Of a stretch of DNA of 64,000 bases, positions 17,200 to 26,827 are shown piece by piece (the first letter of the stretch is position 1; each line of letters begins with the position of its first letter). The translations under genes were made by a program, and so were the position numbers. Source of the stretch: AC-32 sp963763475. GTDB taxonomy: Bacteria > Actinomycetota > Thermoleophilia > Gaiellales > Gaiellaceae. The stretch lies in the NCBI GenBank assembly GCA_963763475.1, contig CAVXOR010000004.1, positions 1 to 64,000 of the forward strand, read 5' to 3'. The notes beneath the pieces are model-generated. The model did not search any database. It was not told the DNA's origin and saw only the letters and a list, made by a program, of their open reading frames with translations.

Positions 17200-18608
17200 C
17201 GGACCGGCAGCGAGGTCGCGAACGCGGCCTCGTGCAGGCCGTTGCGCGGCGCGCGGGCGAGCACGAACACCGGCACCGCGCGGCCGCCGGCGAACGAAGT
17301 CGAGATGTAGTCGCCGACCATCGACCCGAGCGAGGTCTTTGCAATTCCGCTCACCGGCACCTGCCGCGAGTTGAGCAGCTGCGACCCGCTCCAGCTCGCG
17401 CCCGCGTTCCTGGACGAGACGAAGCGCACGTCGAAGGACGAGCCGCGGTAGACGTAGTAGGCGAGCGCGAGCCTGCCCGGGCGCGACGGGTCGGCGTCCA
17501 GGCCTGGCAGCTCTGCGTCGCCGCCACCGGTCGGGATCCGCGCGAGCGGGGTCCAGGTGACGCCGTCCGTCGAGGAGACGTAGACGATGTCGTTAGCCGG
17601 GCACCCGAGCCGGAACTGGCAGTCGGCCCAGGCCACGTAGGCGCGGCCGTCCGAGCTGACGGCCGAGGTCGGCAGCGGCGCGGCCCGCAGGCCCGCGTGC
17701 GTGCGGTAGTCCGAGGGCGCGATTCCGGCGTGGGTCGTCCAGGTCGCTCCACCGTCGTCCGAGAGCAGGGCCGAGAGCTTCCGGTCGTCGTAGTAGGCGA
17801 TCACGACGCGGCCGCTCGGCAGCACGAGCGGCTGCACGCCCGGCGCGAATGAGCCCACGACCGACGCACGGCCCGGGAACCCCGGCGCCGTCGCCAGGCC
17901 CGACCACGTGCGACCGCCGTCGCTGGAGGTCTGCGCCACGACTTGGTTGCCGATCGTGTCGCTGTAGCTGAGGTAGCAGTTGCCGAAATGCGGGCTCCGG
18001 GGCCAGTTGTCGCAGGCGATCCACTCCTTGTCCTGGCCGAACTGCTGGGTCGTGACGGCGGACACGGGCGCGCTCCAGTGTCGCGTGTCGGTCGAGCGGT
18101 TGACGGCGATCTTCGAACCAGTGCCGCCGAAGACCAGCGAGACCGCGAGCCAGACCTTGTGCCGGCGGTCGTAGGCGATCGACGGATCGCTCGCGCGCGG
18201 CGTGAGCCCGGGCAGGAAGCCGCGGCGCCAGGTGCGCCCGCTGTCGCGCGAGACGGCATAGCCGATGTTGCGGGCCCCGCCGTCGAAGATCCGTCCGACC
18301 TGGAAGAGCGCGACGACCGTCTTGCCGAAGGAGGCCGAGTCCGGCTCCACCTCGGTCTCGTGCTGGCTCTCGCCGTTGGCGTACGGATCGCGTGAGGCCT
18401 GGCGCGTGACCACCTCGCAGTCGCGCCCGACGCGGTCGAGCCCGTCCACCGTGGCGAGATCGTGGCCGCGGCCGCAACCGACGAGGTCACGGGCGCCGTT
18501 GACTGCCTGCAGCCGGTCGGGCCCCGCGGTGCCGCGGATCCGCGCCGCCGACGCCACCGAGACGAGAAGGAGCGAGAACGCGACCGCGACGACGAGCGGA
18601 CGCTTCAA
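17196..18608 (-). CDS. Exported BNR/sialidase-fold protein
   Basis: 470 residues: signal peptide (residues 1-21, ending ASA), then RIRGTAGPDRLQAVNGARDLVGCGRGHD, which resembles a calcium-binding RTX-like unit, and a six-bladed BNR propeller with Asp-box repeats (SRDSGRTWRRG, SSDGGRTWSG, SDDGGATWTT, SSTDGVTWTP, SRNAGASWSG). The sialidase fold is clear, but the catalytic arginine triad is not evident, so a binding role is possible. TTG start with GGTGGGG five nt upstream. It overlaps the convergent MFS gene by 4 nt. Confidence 0.8.
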   Translation of the reverse strand: MKRPLVVAVAFSLLLVSVASAARIRGTAGPDRLQAVNGARDLVGCGRGHDLATVDGLDRVGRDCEVVTRQASRDPYANGESQHETEVEPDSASFGKTVVALFQVGRIFDGGARNIGYAVSRDSGRTWRRGFLPGLTPRASDPSIAYDRRHKVWLAVSLVFGGTGSKIAVNRSTDTRHWSAPVSAVTTQQFGQDKEWIACDNWPRSPHFGNCYLSYSDTIGNQVVAQTSSDGGRTWSGLATAPGFPGRASVVGSFAPGVQPLVLPSGRVVIAYYDDRKLSALLSDDGGATWTTHAGIAPSDYRTHAGLRAAPLPTSAVSSDGRAYVAWADCQFRLGCPANDIVYVSSTDGVTWTPLARIPTGGGDAELPGLDADPSRPGRLALAYYVYRGSSFDVRFVSSRNAGASWSGSQLLNSRQVPVSGIAKTSLGSMVGDYISTSFAGGRAVPVFVLARAPRNGLHEAAFATSLPVR

Positions 18609-18666
18609 GACGGCCCCACCGGCAAAGCCGGCATGGCCTCTACGGTCGGCGTCGCAAGCGACCGCC

Positions 18667-20325
<1,659 letters not shown>

Positions 20326-20332
20326 GCGCTGG

Positions 20333-20342
20333 ATTCTACGAT
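20333..20342. promoter_or_regulatory. Overlapping divergent -10 boxes (pruA / ogt)
   Basis: The minus-strand TAGAAT (20333-20338) serves pruA with a seven-nt gap to its ATG. The plus-strand TACGAT (20337-20342) serves ogt with an eight-nt gap. They share two bases in a 25-bp intergenic space, so the two leaderless promoters are probably mutually exclusive. Confidence 0.5.
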
Positions 20343-20350
20343 TCGGGGAG

Positions 20351-20806
20351 ATGGTCGAGCAGGTCGCGTACGAGGTCGAGGGCTGGGGCGTGGGGGAGCT
20401 GGTCTTCGCGGACGGCGTCGTCGCCTGGCACGAGCTTCCCTCGACCCGTGCCCTCGGGGACGGAACGCACCCGCTGGTGGAGCGCGTGCGCGGCTACTTC
20501 AGCGGTGCGGCCGACTCGTTCGCCGACGTCGAGCTCGAGCTGGATTGGTGCACGGACTTCCAGCGCGCGGCCGTCGAGGCGATGCGCTCGATTCCGTACG
20601 GCGAGACGGCGAGCTACGGCGAGATCGCCGCGCTCGCGGGCCATCCGAACGCGCAACGGGCGGTGGGCTCGGTCTGCGCGGCGAACCGCTTCGCCCTGTT
20701 CGTGCCGTGCCATCGCGTGGTCGGTGCCGACGGCCTCGGCTCGTACGGCTCGCTGGGGCTCGACTACAAGCGACGGCTGCTGGAGCTCGAGGGTGTCGTT
20801 CTCTGA
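20351..20806 (+). CDS. ogt: Methylated-DNA--protein-cysteine methyltransferase
   Basis: 151 residues with the O6-alkylguanine transferase domain in the C-terminal half: FQRAAVEAMRSIPYGETASYGEIA helix-turn-helix, the arginine finger in QRAVGSV, and the acceptor cysteine C120 in FVPCHRVV. Suicide repair of O6-methylguanine. The N-terminal domain is short and lacks Ada regulatory motifs. ATG at 20351 is chosen from the TACGAT box; an earlier ATG at 20324 would overlap the pruA start. It overlaps whiA by 14 nt. Confidence 0.9.
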   Translation: MVEQVAYEVEGWGVGELVFADGVVAWHELPSTRALGDGTHPLVERVRGYFSGAADSFADVELELDWCTDFQRAAVEAMRSIPYGETASYGEIAALAGHPNAQRAVGSVCAANRFALFVPCHRVVGADGLGSYGSLGLDYKRRLLELEGVVL

Positions 20807-21707
20807 GGACGTCCGCGCCGAGCTGGCCGGAATCGCGCCCGAGCGCGAGTGCGACCGGCTCGCCGAGCTGTCCGCGCTCTTCCACTTCGCGGGGCGGCTG
20901 CACCTGCTCGGGCGCGGCGAGGTCAGTCTCCACCTCGACCTCTCGAGCCCGGCGGCGGCGCGGCGGGCGTTCGCGCTCCTGCGCTCGTTCGGCGTCCGCT
21001 CGGAGATCCGCACCTACCAGCGCCGCGCGTTCGGGCGGGAGACGCGATACCAGCTGCACGTCGAAGGCGATGCTCGCGAGGTGCTGGAGCGGGCCGGCGT
21101 CGTGGACGCGCGCTTCCGGCCTCGCGACCGGCCGCCGCGGAAAGTCGTCTCGCGCTCCTGCTGCCGCTCGGCGTACGTCCGCGGTGCGCTGCTCGCGGCC
21201 GGTTCGGTGAGCGCACCGCCGTCGCCGCACCTCGAGGTTCGAAGCGAAACGCGTGAGGGCGCGGACGCGGTCGCGGCAGCGGCGGCCGCCGAGGGCGGCG
21301 AGCTGCGCGTCGCCGAGCGCGCCGACCACGTCGTCGCCTACGCGAAGGGCATCGACCGGATCGCCGGCGTCCTGGCGGCGGCGGGCGCCAGCGAGGCCGC
21401 GCTCGCGCTGCAGGAGCGCGCGGTGGTCGGGTACACGCGTGCGCGCGCGAACCGGCTGGCCAACGCTGACCACGCGAACCTCGTCCGCTCCGGCCGCGCG
21501 GCGCACGCCCAGCTGCAGGCGGTGCGCCGCCTGGAGCGCACCAGCCGCCTCGACTCGCTGGCGCCACAGCTGAAGGAGATCGCCCGCCTCCGCCTGAGGC
21601 ATCCGACGCTCTCCCTGCGAGAGCTCGGGAGCAAGTGCGAGCCGAGTATCAGCAAGTCCTCCGCGCAGAGAAGGCTGAACGCGCTGATCAAGGCCGCCAA
21701 GCAGTAG
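20793..21707 (+). CDS. whiA: DNA-binding protein WhiA
   Basis: 304 residues: N-terminal LAGLIDADG-like fold (SFSEDVRAELAGI, CCRSAYVRGALLAAGSVSAP) and a C-terminal helix-turn-helix (LRLRHPTLSLRELGSKCEPSISKSSAQRRLN). In actinobacteria WhiA acts with WhiB on sporulation and division genes, and it is kept in non-sporulating species. GTG at 20793 lies within ogt. The next genes are gap-pgk-tpiA, the order found in many actinobacteria, but rapZ and yvcK do not precede it here. Confidence 0.92.
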   Translation: MSFSEDVRAELAGIAPERECDRLAELSALFHFAGRLHLLGRGEVSLHLDLSSPAAARRAFALLRSFGVRSEIRTYQRRAFGRETRYQLHVEGDAREVLERAGVVDARFRPRDRPPRKVVSRSCCRSAYVRGALLAAGSVSAPPSPHLEVRSETREGADAVAAAAAAEGGELRVAERADHVVAYAKGIDRIAGVLAAAGASEAALALQERAVVGYTRARANRLANADHANLVRSGRAAHAQLQAVRRLERTSRLDSLAPQLKEIARLRLRHPTLSLRELGSKCEPSISKSSAQRRLNALIKAAKQ

Positions 21708-21748
21708 CCGGGCGGGCCAGGGTGCCGGCGCGCGCGTCTTGCGCCCGA

Positions 21749-21786
21749 CCGGCCCGCCCCTTGCCGAACGGCAAGGGGCGGGCCGG
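21749..21786 (+). terminator. GC-rich terminator-like hairpin after whiA
   Basis: A perfect 18-bp stem, arms 21749-21766 and 21769-21786, with a two-base loop (functionally four). No U-tract follows, so Rho-independent termination would rely on stem strength alone. Confidence 0.6.
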
Positions 21787-21976
21787 AGGGGAAGCTCCGA
21801 GGACGACCTCCCCCTCCGCATTGTCGCGCTCCGGACCTTTGGCGACGGACGGGGTCTGAATCCATCGCCGGACGAGCGCGAACCCGCCCTGCCAAGAGTA
21901 TTACTAAAGCAGGCCGGGGAAAACTACGCGGGTTACAAGTAAGAAAACAGGCGCGCTTCGAGCGACGGTCGCCCGA

Positions 21977-22010
21977 TAGACTCGACGCGGAATTCGACGG
22001 GGAGGCATTC
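21977..22010 (+). promoter_or_regulatory. gap promoter -10 and Shine-Dalgarno
   Basis: TAGACT at 21977-21982 is the best -10 box. GGGGAGG at 21999-22005 then sits five nt before the GTG at 22011 and fixes that start. This operon therefore has a leader and a strong ribosome-binding site, unlike the many leaderless genes nearby. Confidence 0.6.
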
Positions 22011-23036
22011 GTGGCGATTCGAGTTGGGATCAACGGCTTCGGGCGGATCGGGCGCAACTTCTTCCGGGCGCACCTGCAGCGTGGGGGCGAGTTCGAGGTA
22101 GTCGCGGCGAACGACCTCGGCGACTCCCAGACGATGGCCTATCTACTCAAGCACGACTCCGTGCTCGGCACGCTCGACGAGGACGTCGCCGCCGGCGACG
22201 GCAAGATCACCGTCGGCTCGCACGAGCTCCAGCTCCTGTCGGAGCGCGACCCCGGCAGCCTCCCCTGGGGCGACCTCGGCGTGGACGTGGTGATCGAGTC
22301 GACCGGCTTCTTCACCGACCGCGACGGTGCGGCGAAGCATCTCGACGGCGGTGCGAAGAAGGTGATCATCTCGGCCCCCGCGAAGGGCCCGGACGTGACG
22401 ATCGTGCTCGGCGTCAACGAGGGCGACTACGAGCCCGAGTCGCACCACGTGATCTCGAACGCCTCCTGCACGACCAACTGCGTGGCCCCGCTGGCCAAGG
22501 TGCTGCACGACGAGCTGACGATCGAGCAGGGCTTCATGACCACGATCCATGCGTACACGAACGACCAGCGCGTGCTCGACCTCCCGCACGAGGACCTGCG
22601 CCGCGCGCGGGCGGCCGCGATCAACCTGATCCCGACCTCGACCGGCGCCGCGCGCGCGATCGGGCTCGTGCTGCCGGACCTGCAGGGCAAGGTCGACGGC
22701 ATGTCCATGCGCGCGCCTGTGCCCACAGGCTCGATCGTCGACTTGGTCGTCCGCGTCGGACGCGAGACGACGAAGGAGGACGTCAACGAGCTCTTCCGCT
22801 CGAAGGCCGACAGCGGGCCGTTCGAGGGGATCCTGCGCTACACCGACGAGCCGCTCGTGTCGACCGACATCCAGCACTCGTCGTACTCGTCGATCTTCGA
22901 CAGCGACCTGACGATGGTGCACGGGAACCTCGTCAAGGTCTTCGGCTGGTACGACAACGAGTGGGGCTACTCGTGCCGCCTCGTCGACCTGGTGGCGAAG
23001 GTCGGCGCGACGCTCCCGGCCGCCGTGAGTGCGTAA
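22011..23036 (+). CDS. gap: Glyceraldehyde-3-phosphate dehydrogenase, type I
   Basis: 341 residues. NAD-binding GINGFGRIGRNFFRA at the N-terminus, catalytic C153 in ISNASCTTNC, and the C-terminal WYDNEWGYSCRLVDLV. Converts glyceraldehyde-3-phosphate to 1,3-bisphosphoglycerate. Asn34 in AANDLGD is typical of the NAD-dependent glycolytic form. First gene of gap-pgk-tpiA-gpmI, with an 8-nt overlap into pgk. The GTG start is set by the GGGGAGG site. Confidence 0.96.
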   Translation: MAIRVGINGFGRIGRNFFRAHLQRGGEFEVVAANDLGDSQTMAYLLKHDSVLGTLDEDVAAGDGKITVGSHELQLLSERDPGSLPWGDLGVDVVIESTGFFTDRDGAAKHLDGGAKKVIISAPAKGPDVTIVLGVNEGDYEPESHHVISNASCTTNCVAPLAKVLHDELTIEQGFMTTIHAYTNDQRVLDLPHEDLRRARAAAINLIPTSTGAARAIGLVLPDLQGKVDGMSMRAPVPTGSIVDLVVRVGRETTKEDVNELFRSKADSGPFEGILRYTDEPLVSTDIQHSSYSSIFDSDLTMVHGNLVKVFGWYDNEWGYSCRLVDLVAKVGATLPAAVSA

Positions 23037-24069
23037 GCCGCGTTCGGTCCGCGAGGCGGACGTCGAGGGCAAGCGCGTGCTGGTGCGGAGCGACCTGAAC
23101 GTGCCGCTCGACGACGGCCGCGTGGCCGACGACACGCGCATCCGCGCTTCGCTCCCGACTCTCGAGTACCTGCTCGCGCACGAGGCGAAGGAGGTCGCGG
23201 TTTGCTCGCACCTCGGCCGGCCGAAGGGGCCGGACCCCGCCTTCTCGATGACCCCGGTCGCGCGGCGCCTGCGCGAGCTGCTGCCGGACGAGCGGATCGA
23301 CGTGCTCGAGAACACGCGCTTCGAGCCGGGCGAGACGACCAATGACCCGGCTTTTGCGCAGGAGCTCGCCGACGACTACGAGCTGTTCGTCCAGGACGCG
23401 TTCGGCTCGGTGCATCGCGCGCATGCCTCGACGGTCGGAGTCGCGGAGCTGCTGCCGGCCTACGCGGGACTCCTGCTCGAGCGTGAGCTGGAGCAGCTCG
23501 GGAAGCTGCTCGGCGAGGTCGAGCACCCGTTCGCGCTCGTCTCGGGCGGCGCGAAGGTCGAGGACAAGCTCGGCGTGCTGCGCAAGCTCGGCGGGAACGC
23601 CGACACGGTGCTGGTCGGCGGCAAGATGGCCGAAGAGCTGCGCGAAGGGTCGCCGCTCGGCTTCGAGGTCGAGCTGCCGGTAGACGTGGTCGCCGCCTCG
23701 AAGTTCGCCGAGAACGCCGAGGCGAAGGTCGTGCCCTACGACGAGCTCCCCGACGGCTGGCTCGGGCTCGACATCGGGCCGGAGACTAGGAAACGCTTCG
23801 CCGCTGCCATCGCCCACGCGAAGACGATCTTCTGGAACGGGCCGATGGGCGTCTTCGAGTGGCCGGCCTTCGCCGAAGGCACGAAGGCGGTCGCAGAGGC
23901 GGTCGCGGACGCGGACGCGTTCTCGCTCGTCGGCGGCGCCGACTCGATCCGGGCGCTGAACGAGCTCCGCCTGCTCGACCGGGTCTCGTGGGCTTCGACC
24001 GGCGGCGGCGCGGCGCTGGAGCTGCTCGAGGGCAAAGAACTTCCCGGCGTGGCGGTGATCCCCAGCTGA
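23029..24069 (+). CDS. pgk: Phosphoglycerate kinase, short form
   Basis: 346 residues, clearly shorter than the usual 385-400. Intact motifs: RSDLNVPLDDGRVADDTRIR, SHLGRPKG, ENTRFEPGE, SGGAKVEDKLGV, IGPETRKRF, WNGPMGVFEWPAF, STGGGAALELLEG. The missing part falls between KMAEELREG (about 200) and VELPVDVVAASKF, where most homologues have 25-35 more residues of helix and loop. The frame is continuous and all substrate-binding residues remain, so the enzyme is probably active. Start codon lies inside gap. Confidence 0.93.
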   Translation: MRKPRSVREADVEGKRVLVRSDLNVPLDDGRVADDTRIRASLPTLEYLLAHEAKEVAVCSHLGRPKGPDPAFSMTPVARRLRELLPDERIDVLENTRFEPGETTNDPAFAQELADDYELFVQDAFGSVHRAHASTVGVAELLPAYAGLLLERELEQLGKLLGEVEHPFALVSGGAKVEDKLGVLRKLGGNADTVLVGGKMAEELREGSPLGFEVELPVDVVAASKFAENAEAKVVPYDELPDGWLGLDIGPETRKRFAAAIAHAKTIFWNGPMGVFEWPAFAEGTKAVAEAVADADAFSLVGGADSIRALNELRLLDRVSWASTGGGAALELLEGKELPGVAVIPS

Positions 24070-24076
24070 CGCTCTC

Positions 24077-24769
24077 ATGTTGATCGCCGGCAACTGGAAG
24101 ATGTTCAAGGGCCCGCGCGAGACGCGTGAGTTCTGCTCGGCATTCGAGCCGCCCGAGGGCGCCGAGGCCGTGCTCTGTCCGCCCTTCGTCTCGTTGCCGG
24201 CGGCGCTCCAGAGCGGCCATACGATCTTCGCCCAGAACGTGCACTGGGCCGACGACGGCGCGTTCACGGGCGAGGTCTCGGCGCCGATGTTGCTCGAGCT
24301 CGGGGTGTCGGGCGCGATCGTCGGCCACTCGGAGCGGCGGCAGTACTTCGGCGAGACCGACGAGACGGTCGCGCGCCGCACGGTCGCCGCGCTCGGGCAC
24401 GGCCTGCGCGTGATCGCCTGCGTGGGCGAATCCCTCGAGGAGCGCCAGTCGGGCCAGATGGAGCTGGTGCTGCGCGTCCAGGTCGAGGCGGTCAAAGACG
24501 CGGTCGGCGAGCACGACCGGCTCGTGCTGGCGTACGAGCCCGTCTGGGCGATCGGCACCGGCCAGACGGCGACGCCCGAGCAGGCGCGCGAGGCCCACGC
24601 GTTCATCAAGGGGCTGCTGGAGGTACCGGTGCTCTACGGCGGTTCGGTCAAGCCCGAGAACGCCGAAGAGCTGCTCTCGCAGGAGGGCGTGGACGGCGCG
24701 CTCGTCGGCGGCGCCTCGCTGGACGTGGAATCGTTCACGGCCCTGTGCCGGACCGCCGCCAACCTGTAG
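24077..24769 (+). CDS. tpiA: Triosephosphate isomerase
   Basis: 230 residues. K8 in AGNWKMF, electrophile H84 in IVGHSERR, catalytic base E154 in LAYEPVWAIGTG, and the phosphate-binding YGGSVKPEN and GALVGGASLD. Slightly shorter than the usual 250, because the helix before LYGGSV is trimmed. Interconverts dihydroxyacetone phosphate and glyceraldehyde-3-phosphate. Seven nt after pgk; its 3' end overlaps gpmI by 25 nt. Confidence 0.95.
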   Translation: MLIAGNWKMFKGPRETREFCSAFEPPEGAEAVLCPPFVSLPAALQSGHTIFAQNVHWADDGAFTGEVSAPMLLELGVSGAIVGHSERRQYFGETDETVARRTVAALGHGLRVIACVGESLEERQSGQMELVLRVQVEAVKDAVGEHDRLVLAYEPVWAIGTGQTATPEQAREAHAFIKGLLEVPVLYGGSVKPENAEELLSQEGVDGALVGGASLDVESFTALCRTAANL

Positions 24770-26190
24770 CTCTCGTCATCCTCGACGGCTGGGGCTGCGC
24801 GCCGGCCGGGCCGGGGAACGCGGTCGAGCTCGCCGAGACGCCCGTCTTCGACCGGCTCTGGGCCGAGTGCCCGCACACGACGATCAAGGCCTCCGGCGAG
24901 GCGGTCGGGCTGCCGCCGGGCCAGATGGGCAACTCGGAGGTCGGCCACCTGACGATCGGCTCCGGCCGGGTGCTCGACCAGGACCTGCAGCGGATCAATC
25001 GCGCCGTCGCTGACGGCTCGCTCCTGGAGAACCCGGCGCTGAAGGCCGCCTTCGACAGAGGAGGCGACGTGCACCTGCTGGGCCTCGTCTCGCACGGCGG
25101 CGTGCACTCGCACATCGACCACCTGCAGGCGCTGCTGCGCTTCGCGCCGGAGCGGACGTGGATCCATGCCTTCACCGACGGGCGCGACGTCTCGCCGCAC
25201 GCGGCGGAGCACGACCTGGCCGAGCTGCCGGCCGAGCGCATCGCGACGGTCGCCGGGCGCTACTACGCGATGGACCGCGACAAACGCTGGGAGCGGACGC
25301 AGCAGGCGTTCGACGCGATCGTCGGCGGCACCGGCGAGCAAGCCGATGATCCGCTCGAGGCGGTCAGGCGCAGCTACGAGCGTGGCGTCACCGACGAGTT
25401 CATCGAGCCCACGGTGATCGCCGGCCGCCCACGACTGGGGCGCGACGACGCCGCGATCTTCTTCAACTTCCGGCCCGACCGCGCGCGCCAGCTGACGAAG
25501 CTGCTGCTCGACGCCGGCGTCGACGTGACCACGATGACCCGCTACAGCGACGAGCTCGATACGCACGTCGCGTTCGGCGAGCAGCACGTCGACGAGACCC
25601 TGGCCGAGGTGCTCGCCGAGCACGGCCTGCGCCAGCTCCACGCCGCCGAGACCGAGAAGTACGCGCACGTCACCTACTTCTTCAACGGCGGCCGCGAGCA
25701 GGAGTGGCCGGGCGAGGCGCGGCTCCTGGTACCGAGCCCGCGCGAGGTCGGCACCTACGACAAGCAGCCCGAGATGTCGGCCGAGGAGGTCGCCTCGCGC
25801 TTCTGTGCCGAGCTCGAAAGCGGCGACTACGCGTTCGCGGTCGTCAACTTCGCCAATCCGGACATGGTCGGCCATTCCGGCGTGATCCCGGCCGTCGTCA
25901 AGGCGGTCGAGACCACGGACGCCTGCCTCGGCCGCGTGCTCGAGACGGTGGAGCGGCTCGGCGGCGTGGCGCTGGTCACGGCCGACCACGGCAACGCCGA
26001 GCAGATGCTCGAGCCGGACGGCACGAGCCCGCACACCGCGCACACTTCGAACCTCGTACCGCTCGTCGCCACGCATTGCGAGGCTGGGCTCCGCGACGAC
26101 GGCGAGCTGAGTGATCTCGCCCCAACCGTCCTCGCTTACCTGGGGCTAAGAAAACCTTTACAGATGGGGGGCAAAAATCTCTGCAATTAG
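24745..26190 (+). CDS. gpmI: 2,3-bisphosphoglycerate-independent phosphoglycerate mutase
   Basis: 481 residues of the alkaline phosphatase superfamily. Metal site LVILDGWGCAPAGPGNA, phospho-acceptor Ser in GQMGNSEVGHLTIGSGR, SHGGVHSHIDH, KYAHVTYFFNGGRE, NFANPDMVGHSG and TADHGNAEQM are all present. Isomerises 3- and 2-phosphoglycerate with manganese. It takes the operon place that secG or other genes often hold in actinobacteria. GTG at 24745 lies within tpiA. Confidence 0.95.
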   Translation: MPDRRQPVALVILDGWGCAPAGPGNAVELAETPVFDRLWAECPHTTIKASGEAVGLPPGQMGNSEVGHLTIGSGRVLDQDLQRINRAVADGSLLENPALKAAFDRGGDVHLLGLVSHGGVHSHIDHLQALLRFAPERTWIHAFTDGRDVSPHAAEHDLAELPAERIATVAGRYYAMDRDKRWERTQQAFDAIVGGTGEQADDPLEAVRRSYERGVTDEFIEPTVIAGRPRLGRDDAAIFFNFRPDRARQLTKLLLDAGVDVTTMTRYSDELDTHVAFGEQHVDETLAEVLAEHGLRQLHAAETEKYAHVTYFFNGGREQEWPGEARLLVPSPREVGTYDKQPEMSAEEVASRFCAELESGDYAFAVVNFANPDMVGHSGVIPAVVKAVETTDACLGRVLETVERLGGVALVTADHGNAEQMLEPDGTSPHTAHTSNLVPLVATHCEAGLRDDGELSDLAPTVLAYLGLRKPLQMGGKNLCN

Positions 26191-26200
26191 CCCATTTCGG

Positions 26201-26827
26201 GTGGTCACACCTGACCGCAAGGCCGTCTATACTCCGCAGGCCTTGTCACTGGCCCAGCCCGATCTTGGCGTCCTGCGGAAGGCGCAACGGGGTGACGAGC
26301 GAGCTTTCTCGCTCATCCTTCGCGCCTACGAGACGCCCGTGTTCAACTACGTGCTCCGGCTCGTGGGCGGAGACCGCGCCCTCGCCGAGGACCTGACGCA
26401 GGAGGTCTTCCTGCGGGTCTTCCAGGGCCTGCCGAAGTTCTCGCTTCGCTCGAAGTTCACGACCTGGCTCTTCCAGGTGACGAAGAACCGCGTGCTCGAC
26501 GAACTGCGTGCGGTCGAGCGGCGGCCACGGGCGCTGGTGGCGATCGACGACATCGCCCCGCTCGAGGTGCTCGACGCGCCGATCGAGCGGCTCGAGGAGA
26601 TCGACGCGCTCTGGCGCGCGGTCCAGAACCTCAGCACCGACCTGAAGATGGCCCTGCTCCTGCGCGACGTGGTCGGCCTCTCGTACACCGAGATCGCCGA
26701 CTCGCTCGAAGTCACCCTCGCGACCGTCAAGTGGCGGATCTACAAGGCGCGGGAGGAAGTGCAGATCGCGCTGGTGCGCGAGGGCGTCACCTTCGACACG
26801 CAGCCGGCTACGGCCGAGCAGCTCTAG
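26201..26827 (+). CDS. ECF-type RNA polymerase sigma factor
   Basis: 208 residues with sigma-70 region 2 (YETPVFNYVLRLVGGDRALAEDLTQEVFLRVF, about 47-78; KFTTWLFQVTKNRVLDELR) and region 4 (LRDVVGLSYTEIADSLEVTLATVKWRIYKARE, 150-181). No anti-sigma factor is adjacent, but a Ser/Thr kinase operon converges on it (20-nt overlap). Start uncertain: GTG at 26201 is used, but a TATACT box at 26228-26233 lies ten nt before an in-frame TTG at 26243, which would be leaderless and remove 14 residues. Confidence 0.9.
   Translation: MVTPDRKAVYTPQALSLAQPDLGVLRKAQRGDERAFSLILRAYETPVFNYVLRLVGGDRALAEDLTQEVFLRVFQGLPKFSLRSKFTTWLFQVTKNRVLDELRAVERRPRALVAIDDIAPLEVLDAPIERLEEIDALWRAVQNLSTDLKMALLLRDVVGLSYTEIADSLEVTLATVKWRIYKAREEVQIALVREGVTFDTQPATAEQL

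Larger units (their letters stand above)
21708..22010 (+). other. Intergenic region between whiA and gap
   Basis: About 300 bp without a convincing gene. It holds a strong hairpin (21749-21786), an A/T-richer stretch (21895-21945) unlike the surrounding DNA, a TAGACT -10 candidate at 21977-21982 and the gap ribosome-binding site at 21999-22005. Probably terminator plus promoter and 5' leader of the glycolytic operon. Confidence 0.6.
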
